A stretch of 64,000 nucleotides of DNA, taken from contig NZ_FOGW01000008.1 of NCBI RefSeq assembly GCF_900111325.1, positions 1 through 64,000 of the forward strand, read 5' to 3'. This document shows positions 53,721 through 62,038 of the stretch, piece by piece (the first letter of the stretch is position 1; each line of letters begins with the position of its first letter). The DNA is from Lachnobacterium bovis (GTDB taxonomy: Bacteria > Bacillota > Clostridia > Lachnospirales > Lachnospiraceae). A model generated the notes under the pieces. That model saw only the letters and a list, made by a program, of their open reading frames with translations, searched no databases and was not told the DNA's origin. The position numbers were made by a program, and so were the translations under genes.

Positions 53721-55394
53721 ATGGAAAATGAAACAGTCTCTAAAAATTTTATTGAGCAAATCATAGAAAAGGATCTAAGTGAAGGACATTGTGAAACAGT
53801 ACACACACGTTTCCCACCTGAACCTAATGGATATTTGCATATTGGACATGCTAAATCTATTCTTTTGAACTATGGTTTAGCAAAAAAATATGGCGGAAAA
53901 TTCAACTTACGTTTTGATGATACTAATCCAACAAAAGAAAGAAATGAATTTGTTGAGTCTATCAAAGAAGATGTTAAATGGTTAGGCGTAGATTGGGAAG
54001 ACCGTTTGTTTTTTGCTTCTAATTATTTTGATCAAATGTATGAAGCAGCAGTTAAGTTAATCAAAAAAGGAAAAGCATATGTTTCTGATTTGAATGCAGA
54101 AGAAATTAGACAGTATCGTGGTACGTTAACAGAACCTGGCAAGGAAGATCCTTATAGTAAACGAACAATTGAAGAAAATCTAGAATTATTTGAAGGTATG
54201 AAAAATGGTGAGTTTGAAGATGGATCAAAGGTATTAAGAGCTCGTATCGACATGAAATCTTCAAACATTAATATGAGAGATCCTATTATTTATCGTGTAG
54301 CTAGAATGAATCATCATAATACAGGAGATAAATGGTGTATTTATCCTATGTATGATTTTGCACATCCAATTGAAGATGCAATCGAAGGAATAACACATTC
54401 AATTTGTACACTAGAATTTGAGGATCACAGACCATTATATGACTGGGTTGTAACTGAACTTGGTTATAAAAATGGAGAAAATGATACACCAAAACAGATT
54501 GAGTTCGCAAAATTATATTTAACAAATGTTGTAACAGGTAAGAGATACATCAAAAAATTAGTTGAAGACGGTATCGTAGATGGCTGGGATGATCCAAGAT
54601 TAGTATCAATTGCAGCATTAAGAAGAAGAGGATTTACACCAGAATCAATTCAGAAGTTTGTCGAATTATGTGGTATATCTAAAGCGAATAGTTCTGCTGA
54701 TTATGCAATGCTTGAGTATTGCATCAGAGAAGATTTAAAAATGAAAAAACCACGTATGATGGCAGTTTTAAATCCTATTAAAGTTGTAATTGATAACTAC
54801 GAAGAAGGTAAAGTTGAGTATTTACCAGTAGTAAACAATATGGAAAATGAAGAACTTGGTTCTCGTGAAGTTCCATTTACAAGAGAACTTTATATCGATA
54901 GAGATGATTTTATGGAAAATCCACCAAAGAAATATTTCCGTATGTATCCTGGAAACGAAGTACGTTTGATGAATGCATATTTTGTTAAATGTGAAAGCAT
55001 TGAAAAGGATGAAAACGGAGAAATTAAAGTAATTCATTGTACATATGATCCTGAATCAAAAGGTGGAAACAGCCCAGATGGACGTAAAGTAAAAGGTACA
55101 ATTCAATGGGTTTCAGCAGAATATGGTAAAAAAGTTCAAGTTAGACTTTATGAAAATATTGTAAATGAAGAATTAGGTGTTTATAACGAAGATGGAAGTT
55201 TAAATGTTAACCCAAATTCGCTTACTGTATTAGAAAGTATTGTTGAACCTGCACTTATGGAAGCTAAGCCATATGATAGTTTCCAATTTGTAAGACAAGG
55301 ATATTTCTGCGTAGATTCAAAAGATTCAAAAGAAGGACAGCCTGTATTTAATAGAATAGTTTCATTAAAGAGTTCGTTTAAGTTGCCAAAGTAA
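53721..55394 (+). CDS. glnS: Glutaminyl-tRNA synthetase
   Basis: 557 residues. Class I motif HIGH is at 40-43 (FPPEPNGYLHIGHAKS). Other GlnRS marks: NLRFDDTNP, EFVESIKEDVKWLG, RIDMKSSNINMRDP, YPMYDFAHPIEDA, and LEFEDHRPLYDW. The KMSKS-equivalent is VTGKRYIKKL (272-275 TGKR), different from the MSKRK of E. coli. The C-terminal half is the anticodon-binding beta-barrel pair. Its presence means this organism charges tRNA-Gln directly at least in part. AGGAGGACAGGGACGA before the ATG gives the ribosome site. Confidence 0.96.
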   Translation: MENETVSKNFIEQIIEKDLSEGHCETVHTRFPPEPNGYLHIGHAKSILLNYGLAKKYGGKFNLRFDDTNPTKERNEFVESIKEDVKWLGVDWEDRLFFASNYFDQMYEAAVKLIKKGKAYVSDLNAEEIRQYRGTLTEPGKEDPYSKRTIEENLELFEGMKNGEFEDGSKVLRARIDMKSSNINMRDPIIYRVARMNHHNTGDKWCIYPMYDFAHPIEDAIEGITHSICTLEFEDHRPLYDWVVTELGYKNGENDTPKQIEFAKLYLTNVVTGKRYIKKLVEDGIVDGWDDPRLVSIAALRRRGFTPESIQKFVELCGISKANSSADYAMLEYCIREDLKMKKPRMMAVLNPIKVVIDNYEEGKVEYLPVVNNMENEELGSREVPFTRELYIDRDDFMENPPKKYFRMYPGNEVRLMNAYFVKCESIEKDENGEIKVIHCTYDPESKGGNSPDGRKVKGTIQWVSAEYGKKVQVRLYENIVNEELGVYNEDGSLNVNPNSLTVLESIVEPALMEAKPYDSFQFVRQGYFCVDSKDSKEGQPVFNRIVSLKSSFKLPK

Positions 55395-55423
55395 TTGCAA
55401 ATTGAGTGAAAGAGGGTTGAAGA

Positions 55424-56338
55424 ATGAATTTATTATCTGGATTAGAAAAATTTGGTTTAAATTCTGAGAATATGAAAGATATTTTCAGTGATGAAAATAA
55501 GGAAAAGAAAGAAGAAAAAGTAAAAAAAGAAGAACCAAAGGAGCCTCCAAAACCAAAAAAAGAGGAGCCTAAGGAGACTGATTTTTTACTTCAAAAAGCG
55601 ATTCGATGTCCTGTTTGTGATAAAGTATTTAAGACTTTATTAGTTAAGAATGGACGAATTAAAAGAAAAGAATCCGACAGAGATTTAAGACCTAGATTTA
55701 TGTATATTGACACTTTAAAATATGATATTGCATCATGCCCTTATTGTGGATATACAGCGATGAACAGATACTTTGAACATATGTCGACAACCCAAGTTAA
55801 ACTCATAAAAGAGGGTGTATGTATGAAATTTACACCTGTTAATGAAATAGATGATCAAATTAAAGAAATTGATTATGATACAGCGATTGAACGCTATAAA
55901 TTAGCGCTTTATAATGCAATGGTAAAAAAAGGAAAGATAAGCGAAAAGGCTTATACCTGTTTGAAAATATCTTGGTTATATAGAGCACAAATTGAAAATC
56001 TTGAGGCAGATTTAGAAAAAGAAGATTGCACACCAGAAAAGAAAGCATCTATTGAGCAGCAGTTAGATATTGCAAGAACAGAAGAAATGGCTTTTTATAA
56101 TCAAGCGTATGAAGGATTTGAAAAAGCTATATCATCTGAAATGTATCCAATTGCGGGAATGGATCAAAATACGCTAGATTTTCTTATTGCTGTTATGGCA
56201 TTTAATTTAAGAAAATACGAGGTTGCATCAAGAGGTGTATCACGATTGCTTACTTCTACGTCAGCAACATCAAGAATTAAAGATAAAGCATATGATTTGA
56301 AAGAAGAAATCATTAGTGCTATAAGAAGTGGAAAATAA
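55424..56338 (+). CDS. DUF2225 family protein with zinc motifs
   Basis: 304 residues. A short N-terminal part is followed by a Lys/Glu/Pro-rich linker (about 25-52), then the DUF2225 domain: two Cys pairs, CPVC (Cys62, Cys65) and CPYC (Cys105, Cys108), likely binding zinc, with RPRFMYIDTLKYDIASCPYCG between. The remaining ~170 residues are TPR-like helices. The function of the family is unknown. It follows glnS after 29 nt and ends at a strong terminator. AGAGGG lies before the ATG. Confidence 0.85.
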   Translation: MNLLSGLEKFGLNSENMKDIFSDENKEKKEEKVKKEEPKEPPKPKKEEPKETDFLLQKAIRCPVCDKVFKTLLVKNGRIKRKESDRDLRPRFMYIDTLKYDIASCPYCGYTAMNRYFEHMSTTQVKLIKEGVCMKFTPVNEIDDQIKEIDYDTAIERYKLALYNAMVKKGKISEKAYTCLKISWLYRAQIENLEADLEKEDCTPEKKASIEQQLDIARTEEMAFYNQAYEGFEKAISSEMYPIAGMDQNTLDFLIAVMAFNLRKYEVASRGVSRLLTSTSATSRIKDKAYDLKEEIISAIRSGK

Positions 56339-56352
56339 TATAATTAAACAAT

Positions 56353-56413
56353 AAACCTCTCTACGGTCAATTATGATTTATATAAATCAGTGATTCGTAG
56401 AGAGGTTTTTATT
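56353..56413. terminator. Bidirectional terminator between DUF2225 gene and argG
   Basis: AAACCTCTCTACG (56353-56365) pairs exactly with CGTAGAGAGGTTT (56396-56408), followed by more T. An inner ATGATTTATATAAATCA hairpin sits in the loop. Confidence 0.85.
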
Positions 56414-56461
56414 TATAGTTTTTAAATTTTATGTATCAGTTTAAACTTTTTTAGTTTAAAC

Positions 56462-56515
56462 AGCTGTTTATTGTTTAAAAGCTGTTTATTGTTTAAAAGC
56501 TGTTTATTGTTTAAC
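56462..56515 (-). repeat. Three 18-bp tandem repeats downstream of argG
   Basis: AGCTGTTTATTGTTTAAA repeats at 56462-56479, 56480-56497 and 56498-56515 (last copy ends AAC). TAAACAGCTGTTTA (56457-56470) is a perfect palindrome, and GTTTAAAC occurs at 56439-56446 and 56454-56461. On the argG strand each unit offers an AAACAGCTTTT end, and 56497-56520 can form an 8-bp stem, so this may be a repeated weak terminator. Confidence 0.85.
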
Positions 56516-56554
56516 AGCTTCTTTATAATAGTTACATATTATAATTTTAAATAA

Positions 56555-57781
56555 TTATTTGTCATTATTTTCCTCTAATGCTTGCATTTTCATTGCACGA
56601 ACTTTTAGAGGAAGACCAAATAATGTAATAAAACCTTCAGCATCGTGATGATCATATAAATCACCAGTTGTAAAACTTGCTAAAGACTCACTGTATAATG
56701 AATATTTAGATGTTGTACCAGCTTTAATAATGTTACCTTTGTATAATTTGAATTTGACTTCACCTGTAACATATTGTTGAGTTACGTCAATAAAAGCACA
56801 TACAGCTTCACGAAGAGGAGTAAACCATTTTCCTTCGTAAACGATTTGAGCAAGTTTATTAGCCATTTCTTTTTTGACTTCCATTGTTGCACGATCTAGT
56901 ATTAATTCTTCAAGTTGATCATGGGCTTCCATTAAGATAGTTCCACCTGGAGTCTCATATACTCCACGAGATTTCATTCCAACAACGCGGTTTTCAACGA
57001 TATCAATTATACCGATTCCGTGTTTGCCACCAAGAGCATTTAGTTCACGAATGATATCTGACACTTTCATATTTTTACCATTTAAAGAAACAGGAACGCC
57101 AGCTTCAAATGTCATTGTAACATATTCGCCTTCGTCTGGGGCTTTTTCAGGACTGTTACCAAGCATTAAAACGTGATCATAGTTTGGCTCAACTGAAGGA
57201 TCTTCTAGTTCAAGACCTTCATGGCTAATATGCCATAGATTTCGGTCACGACTATAGCTTGAATCAGCAGAAAATGGTAAATCAATTCCGTGCGCTTTAC
57301 AGTAATCAATTTCGTCTTGACGAGATTGGAGAGTCCATTTGTCATCACGCCATGGAGCAATGATTTTGATATCTGGAGCAAGGGCCTTTATTCCAAGCTC
57401 GAAACGAATTTGGTCATTTCCTTTTCCAGTTGCGCCGTGGCAAATAGCAACAGCTCCTTCTTTACGTGCAATCTCAACTAATTTTTTAGCAATTCCTGGA
57501 CGTGCCATTGATGTTCCGAGTAAATATTTGTTTTCATATACAGCGCCAGCCTTAACGCAAGGGACTATATAGTTATCACAAAAATCATCAACAATATCTT
57601 CAATGTATAATTTAGATGCACCAGATAACTTAGCTCTTTCTTCTAGACCATCTAACTCCTCTTCTTGTCCGCAATCTACGCAACAACAGATAACTTCATA
57701 ATCATAGTTTTCTTTAAGCCAAGGGATAATGGCTGTGGTATCTAAACCACCAGAGTATGCAAGTACAACTTTTTCTTTCAT
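56555..57781 (-). CDS. argG: Argininosuccinate synthase
   Basis: 408 residues. The ATP pyrophosphatase loop AYSGGLDT (8-15) and further family stretches AICHGATGKGNDQIRFE, SADSSYSRDRNLWHIS and GIGIIDIVENRVVGMKSRG are intact. It joins citrulline and aspartate to give argininosuccinate. The gene is divergent from argC and has an ArgR-like box over its promoter. CGAGGA lies before the start. No argH is in the window. Confidence 0.97.
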   Translation of the reverse strand: MKEKVVLAYSGGLDTTAIIPWLKENYDYEVICCCVDCGQEEELDGLEERAKLSGASKLYIEDIVDDFCDNYIVPCVKAGAVYENKYLLGTSMARPGIAKKLVEIARKEGAVAICHGATGKGNDQIRFELGIKALAPDIKIIAPWRDDKWTLQSRQDEIDYCKAHGIDLPFSADSSYSRDRNLWHISHEGLELEDPSVEPNYDHVLMLGNSPEKAPDEGEYVTMTFEAGVPVSLNGKNMKVSDIIRELNALGGKHGIGIIDIVENRVVGMKSRGVYETPGGTILMEAHDQLEELILDRATMEVKKEMANKLAQIVYEGKWFTPLREAVCAFIDVTQQYVTGEVKFKLYKGNIIKAGTTSKYSLYSESLASFTTGDLYDHHDAEGFITLFGLPLKVRAMKMQALEENNDK

Positions 57782-57886
57782 AATTTTATTCCTCGTTTAT
57801 TAAATAGTAGTAGTTTTTGATTTCCCTCTCCAAGGAAGTAAATAACTTATGAGAATAATATACAACAACTGAAAATGAATTACAAC

Positions 57887-57900
57887 TGTAAATTTATACA
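57887..57900. promoter_or_regulatory. ArgR-like box of argG
   Basis: TGTAAATTTATACA fits the ArgR half-site pattern TG-N-A-N6-T-N-CA and covers the argG -10 box. Binding is inferred from motif and position. Confidence 0.65.
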
Positions 57901-57922
57901 AAATAATTTTATAAAAATACAA
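57893..57922 (-). promoter_or_regulatory. Promoter of argG
   Basis: On the reverse strand TTGTAT (57917-57922), 18 bp, TATAAA (57893-57898). The ArgR-like box overlaps the -10. The leader is about 105 nt. Confidence 0.55.
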
Positions 57923-58041
57923 ATTAACGGTGCAAAACATAAAAAGATAAAGTGTTTACCTTTATTAAAAATAAGTATAGTAATTAGAAATAAAATGTGT
58001 TATAACAGAGATTGTAAGAAATTATATAATTAAGAGTTATA
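57923..58041. other. Centre of the argG-argC divergent region, nothing further seen
   Basis: AT-rich DNA between the two promoters without an open frame or clear structure. Together with the listed promoters and boxes it completes the 379-bp gap between argG and argC. Confidence 0.5.
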
Positions 58042-58069
58042 TTGACAGAAAAAAAGACGAAATTAATAT
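58042..58069 (+). promoter_or_regulatory. Promoter of the argC operon
   Basis: TTGACA (58042-58047), 16 bp, TAATAT (58064-58069). The ArgR-like boxes begin directly after the -10, where a bound repressor would block transcription. Confidence 0.65.
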
Positions 58070-58103
58070 TGCATAATTCGTAAAAAGAATGTATAATTAT
58101 GCA
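58070..58103. promoter_or_regulatory. Pair of ArgR-like boxes before argC
   Basis: TGCATAATTCGTAA (58070-58083) and TGTATAATTATGCA (58090-58103) are 20 bp apart centre to centre, the phased pair expected for an ArgR hexamer. The second is nearly a perfect palindrome. Confidence 0.7.
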
Positions 58104-58160
58104 AAGCAAAATAATAGTAAAATATTACGTTGAGATGTAAAGTAAAAAGGAGATATTATT

Positions 58161-59216
58161 ATGATAAATGTTGGAATAATAGGAGCAACAGGATATGCAG
58201 GAGGTGAATTGGTTAGAATACTAGTTAATCATCCTGAAGCAAAAATAAAGTGGTTTGGCTCTAGAAGTTACGTAGAACAAAAATATGCAGACGTTTATAG
58301 AAATATGTTTGAAATAGTTGAAGACAAATGCTTTGATGATAATATAGAAAAATTAGTCCAAGAGGTTGATGTTGTTTTTACGGCTACTCCACAGGGCTAT
58401 TTGGCAGGCATCTTAAATGAAGAATTGCTAAAAAAAGCAAAATTTATTGATTTAAGTGCAGATTATAGACTAAAAGATGTAAGCGTATATGAACAATGGT
58501 ACCAAATCAAACATAAATCACCTCAACTTATAGATAAGGCAGTGTATGGGTTATGTGAAATTAATAGAGAGCAGATAAAAGGGAAAAATTTAGTCGCTAA
58601 TCCTGGATGTTATACCACATGTTCAATTTTAACTGCGTATCCTTTAGTTAAGGAAAACATAATTAATCCTAATACACTTATTATAGATGCTAAAAGTGGT
58701 ACAAGTGGAGCGGGTAGAGGCGCTAAAATACCAAATTTGTACTGTGAAGTTAATGAAAGTATAAAGGCCTATAAAGTGGCAAGTCATAGACATACACCTG
58801 AGATTGAAGAACAATTAGGCTATGCTGCGGGAGAAAAAATATGTATAAATTTTACTCCACACTTAGTTCCTATGAATAGAGGTATTTTGGTTACAGAATA
58901 CGCTAATCTTCGTAAAAAAGAAAATGGAGAATACCCTTCTAACGAGGAAGTTAGAGAAATATATAATAAATATTACAAACAAGAAAAATTTATTAGGGTT
59001 TTAAAAGAAAACGAAGTCCCAGAAACAAGATGGGTTGAAGGTAGTAACTATGTTGATGTAAACTTTGTTATAGACGAAAGAACACATAGAATTATTATGA
59101 TGGGTGCACTCGATAATTTAGTAAAAGGTGCTGCAGGACAAGCTGTTCAAAATATGAATTTGATTTTTGGATTAAAAGAGGATTTAGGATTGAATTTTGT
59201 GCCTGTTTTTCCATAA
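58161..59216 (+). CDS. argC: N-acetyl-gamma-glutamyl-phosphate reductase
   Basis: 351 residues. The NADP-binding start IGATGYAGGELVRIL, the catalytic Cys150 in NPGCYTTC, SGTSGAGRG and the His in KVASHRHTPEIEEQL are present. It reduces N-acetylglutamyl phosphate to the semialdehyde. AAAAGGAG precedes ATG. It is the first gene of argC-GNAT-argB-argD, which runs under the ArgR-like boxes. Confidence 0.97.
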   Translation: MINVGIIGATGYAGGELVRILVNHPEAKIKWFGSRSYVEQKYADVYRNMFEIVEDKCFDDNIEKLVQEVDVVFTATPQGYLAGILNEELLKKAKFIDLSADYRLKDVSVYEQWYQIKHKSPQLIDKAVYGLCEINREQIKGKNLVANPGCYTTCSILTAYPLVKENIINPNTLIIDAKSGTSGAGRGAKIPNLYCEVNESIKAYKVASHRHTPEIEEQLGYAAGEKICINFTPHLVPMNRGILVTEYANLRKKENGEYPSNEEVREIYNKYYKQEKFIRVLKENEVPETRWVEGSNYVDVNFVIDERTHRIIMMGALDNLVKGAAGQAVQNMNLIFGLKEDLGLNFVPVFP

Positions 59217-59236
59217 AGTAAAGAGGAGAAAATTGT

Positions 59237-59740
59237 ATGATTGCAAAAAGTGATTTTAAAATTATTCATATAAATTTAAATAATGAGAATATTTTAATAA
59301 GACCAATGGAATATGCGGATTATGACAATGTTTATCAATTGTGGAGCACTATTCATGGTTTTAGAATTAGAAGCATAGATGATTCAAGGGATGGAATTTA
59401 TCGCTTTTTAAACAGAAATCCGAGCACAAGTATTGTAGCTGTAAATAAAAATAAACAAATTATTGGAGCTATTTTGTGTGGTCATGATGGACGTACTGGT
59501 TGTCTATACCATGTTTGCGTTAGGAAAGATTACAGAAAAAAAGGAATCGGAGATGCAATGACAAATAGTTGTATAGAGGCCCTAAAACGAGAGCATATTA
59601 ATAAAATATCGTTGATTGCTTTTAAAGAAAATGAAGTGGGAAATAAGTTTTGGAAAGACGAAAAATGGAGCAAACGTGAGGAAATAAATTATTATGATTT
59701 ATCGCTAAATGATGAGAATATTTCAAAATATATAGAATAA
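59237..59740 (+). CDS. GNAT acetyltransferase in the arginine operon, candidate N-acetylglutamate synthase
   Basis: 167 residues, one GNAT domain: IRPMEYADYDNVYQLW at the start, IIGAILCGHDGRTGCLYHV on the central strands, and the acetyl-CoA loop VRKDYRKKGIGDAMTN (R-x-x-G-x-G/A type). It sits between argC and argB with AGAGGAG as ribosome site, 20 nt after argC and 41 nt before argB. No argJ or argA gene is seen here, so it may make N-acetylglutamate; this is an inference from position, as GNAT sequence alone does not give the substrate. Confidence 0.8.
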   Translation: MIAKSDFKIIHINLNNENILIRPMEYADYDNVYQLWSTIHGFRIRSIDDSRDGIYRFLNRNPSTSIVAVNKNKQIIGAILCGHDGRTGCLYHVCVRKDYRKKGIGDAMTNSCIEALKREHINKISLIAFKENEVGNKFWKDEKWSKREEINYYDLSLNDENISKYIE

Positions 59741-59781
59741 ATAATCTATATGTAAGTAAAGAGATTAAGTGAGGTAGGAAA

Positions 59782-60675
59782 ATGTCAGAAATGAATGTAA
59801 ATGTTTTATTAGAAAAAGCGGAAGTATTAATTGAGGCACTGCCATATATTCAACGATTCAATGGAAAAATTATTGTTGTAAAATATGGTGGATCAGCTAT
59901 GCTAGATGAATCCTTAAAAAGACAGGTTATACAAGATGTTGCGTTGTTAAAATTAGTAGGCCTTAAACCTGTTATTGTTCATGGTGGCGGTAAAGAAATT
60001 AGTCGTTGGGTTGAAAAAACAGGAATGACCCCTGAATTTATAAAAGGTTTTAGAAAGACTGATACAGAAACTATGGAAATAGTTGAAATGGTTCTTAATA
60101 AAGTTAATAAATCTTTAGTTCAATTAGCTCTAGAAATAGGAGTAAATGCGGTTGGTATTAGTGGAAAAGATGCTGGCCTTTTGAATGTTACGAAGAAAAC
60201 TGCAGATGGTGAAGACATAGGCTTTGTTGGTGATGTAAAAAAGACAAATCCACAAATTATTTATGATTTATTAGAAAAAGATTTCCTTCCAATTATTTGT
60301 CCGGTGGGAATGGATGATAATTTTAATAGCTATAATATTAATGCAGATGATGCAGCGTGTGCGATTGCAGAAGCATTAGCGGCAGAAAAATTAGCATTTC
60401 TTACAGATATTGAAGGCGTATATAAGGATCCGAGCAATCCGAAGACACTTATCTCTGAATTGAAAATAAATGATGCTAAAAAACTTATTTCTGAAGGATA
60501 TATAGGTGGCGGAATGTTGCCTAAATTGAATAATTGTATAGAGGCAATTGAGCAAGGTGTATCGAGAGTACATATTTTAGACGGAAGAATTCCACATTGT
60601 TTATTACTTGAATTCTTTACTAATAGGGGAATTGGAACAGCAATTTTAGGTGAAAATGAGGAATATTTTAATTAA
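59782..60675 (+). CDS. argB: Acetylglutamate kinase
   Basis: 297 residues of the amino-acid kinase fold: VVKYGGSAM, PVIVHGGGKEIS, GFRKTDTETMEIVEMVL, VGISGKDAG, and the ATP-site region FLTDIEGVY with the GGGMLPKL loop. It phosphorylates N-acetylglutamate, the second step. The N-terminal helix (about 25 residues before FNGKIIVVKYGG) is the element that forms hexamers and permits arginine inhibition in many ArgB proteins. The argD start lies 72 nt downstream. Confidence 0.97.
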   Translation: MSEMNVNVLLEKAEVLIEALPYIQRFNGKIIVVKYGGSAMLDESLKRQVIQDVALLKLVGLKPVIVHGGGKEISRWVEKTGMTPEFIKGFRKTDTETMEIVEMVLNKVNKSLVQLALEIGVNAVGISGKDAGLLNVTKKTADGEDIGFVGDVKKTNPQIIYDLLEKDFLPIICPVGMDDNFNSYNINADDAACAIAEALAAEKLAFLTDIEGVYKDPSNPKTLISELKINDAKKLISEGYIGGGMLPKLNNCIEAIEQGVSRVHILDGRIPHCLLLEFFTNRGIGTAILGENEEYFN

Positions 60676-60747
60676 GCAAAAATGTATTTATATTTTTATG
60701 CAAAACTAAAAAAAGAAGAGGATTTAGAATTAAATAGGAGAAATAAT

Positions 60748-61944
60748 ATGGATAAATTAAATTATATCAATGAAACAGAAAAAAATTTAGTTCACACTTA
60801 TAATAGATATGATGTTGTATTAGAAAAGGGAGAGGGAGTTTATTTATATGACACAGAAGGAAAAAAATATTTAGATTTTGCGGCAGGAATTGCTGTAATG
60901 GCGTTAGGATATAATAACAGAGAATATAATGATGCATTAAAAAATCAAATTGAAAAATTATTACATACCTCAAATTTGTATTATAATACTCAAATTTGTG
61001 AAGCATCAAAGAAACTTTTAAAGGTATCACAAATGGATAGAGTTTTTTTGACCAATAGCGGAACTGAAGCTATAGAAGGAGCAATAAAAGCAGCAAGAAA
61101 ATATGCCTATAAGAAGCAAAAAAAAGGCTGTTATGAAATTATTGCAATGGAACATTCCTTTCACGGAAGAAGTTTAGGCGCACTTTCGGTTACAGGAAAT
61201 AATCATTATAGAGAACCATTTGAGCCATTACTTCCAGGTGTTAAGTTTGCTAAATTTAATGATATAGAAAGCGTAAAAGAATTAGTTTCTCCAAAAACTT
61301 GCGCTATTATAATGGAAACAGTACAAGGTGAAGGCGGAATTTATCCTGCTGATGAAATGTTTTTAAAAGAAGTAAAACAAATTTGTAAAGAGAATGATAT
61401 TTTGTTGATTTTAGATGAAATTCAGTGTGGAATGGGCAGAACAGGAGAAATGTTTGCTTGGCAAGGTTATGGAATTAAGCCAGATATTATGACTTGCGCA
61501 AAGGCGATAGGATGTGGTGTTCCTGTTGGTGCGTTTTTCGTGACTGAAAAAGTTGCACAAAATTCTTTAGAACCAGGCGACCATGGAACAACATATGGTG
61601 GAAATCCTTTTGTATCAGCTGCAATCGTAGAGGTCTTAAGGCAGTTTGAAAAAAAGAATATTTTAGCACATGTACAAGACATTTCCGAATATCTTGAAGA
61701 TCAGCTAGATTTATTAGTATGCGAGTATGATTTTCTTGTGGAAAGACGAGGAAAAGGTCTAATGCAGGGCGTAGAGAGTAAAGTAAATGTTAGTGAAATA
61801 TCTAAAAAGGCTTTAGAAAATGGTTTAATTTTAATCACGGCAGGAAAAAATGTTTTAAGATTTGTACCTCCACTAATTATTACAGAGGAAAATGTTGATG
61901 AAATGATTAGTAAATTGAAACAGACATTAGATACTTTTGTATAA
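60748..61944 (+). CDS. argD: Acetylornithine aminotransferase
   Basis: 398 residues, a class III PLP enzyme: LDFAAGIAVMALGY, FLTNSGTEAIEGAIKAAR, HSFHGRSLGALSVTG, the Asp of the PLP ring site in LLILDEIQCGMGRTG, and the Schiff-base Lys252 in TCAKAIGCGVP. It makes N-acetylornithine from the semialdehyde. The frame is open from 60682, but TAGGAG 7 nt upstream places the start at ATG 60748. It is the last gene of the arginine cluster in this window. Confidence 0.96.
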   Translation: MDKLNYINETEKNLVHTYNRYDVVLEKGEGVYLYDTEGKKYLDFAAGIAVMALGYNNREYNDALKNQIEKLLHTSNLYYNTQICEASKKLLKVSQMDRVFLTNSGTEAIEGAIKAARKYAYKKQKKGCYEIIAMEHSFHGRSLGALSVTGNNHYREPFEPLLPGVKFAKFNDIESVKELVSPKTCAIIMETVQGEGGIYPADEMFLKEVKQICKENDILLILDEIQCGMGRTGEMFAWQGYGIKPDIMTCAKAIGCGVPVGAFFVTEKVAQNSLEPGDHGTTYGGNPFVSAAIVEVLRQFEKKNILAHVQDISEYLEDQLDLLVCEYDFLVERRGKGLMQGVESKVNVSEISKKALENGLILITAGKNVLRFVPPLIITEENVDEMISKLKQTLDTFV

Positions 61945-61969
61945 AATTTAAAAATAACAAAAATTGCTC

Positions 61970-61998
61970 TTGTAAAGCTTGCCTTTTTTCGTTAAAAT
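61970..61998 (+). promoter_or_regulatory. Promoter of the SLBB/ComEA gene
   Basis: TTGTAA (61970-61975), 17 bp, TAAAAT (61993-61998). Confidence 0.6.
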
Positions 61999-62015
61999 AG
62001 TTATCAGGTATTGAG

Positions 62016-62032
62016 CTCCTTTTTATAAGGAG
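62016..62032 (+). promoter_or_regulatory. Hairpin covering the ribosome binding site
   Basis: CTCCTT (62016-62021) pairs with AAGGAG (62027-62032), which is the ribosome binding site of the next gene. Translation could be held back when the stem forms. Confidence 0.5.
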
Positions 62033-62038
62033 AGAACA

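Noticed and set aside
56439..56520. CRISPR-like array
   Set aside because: The 18-bp units are directly adjacent without spacers and there are no cas genes.
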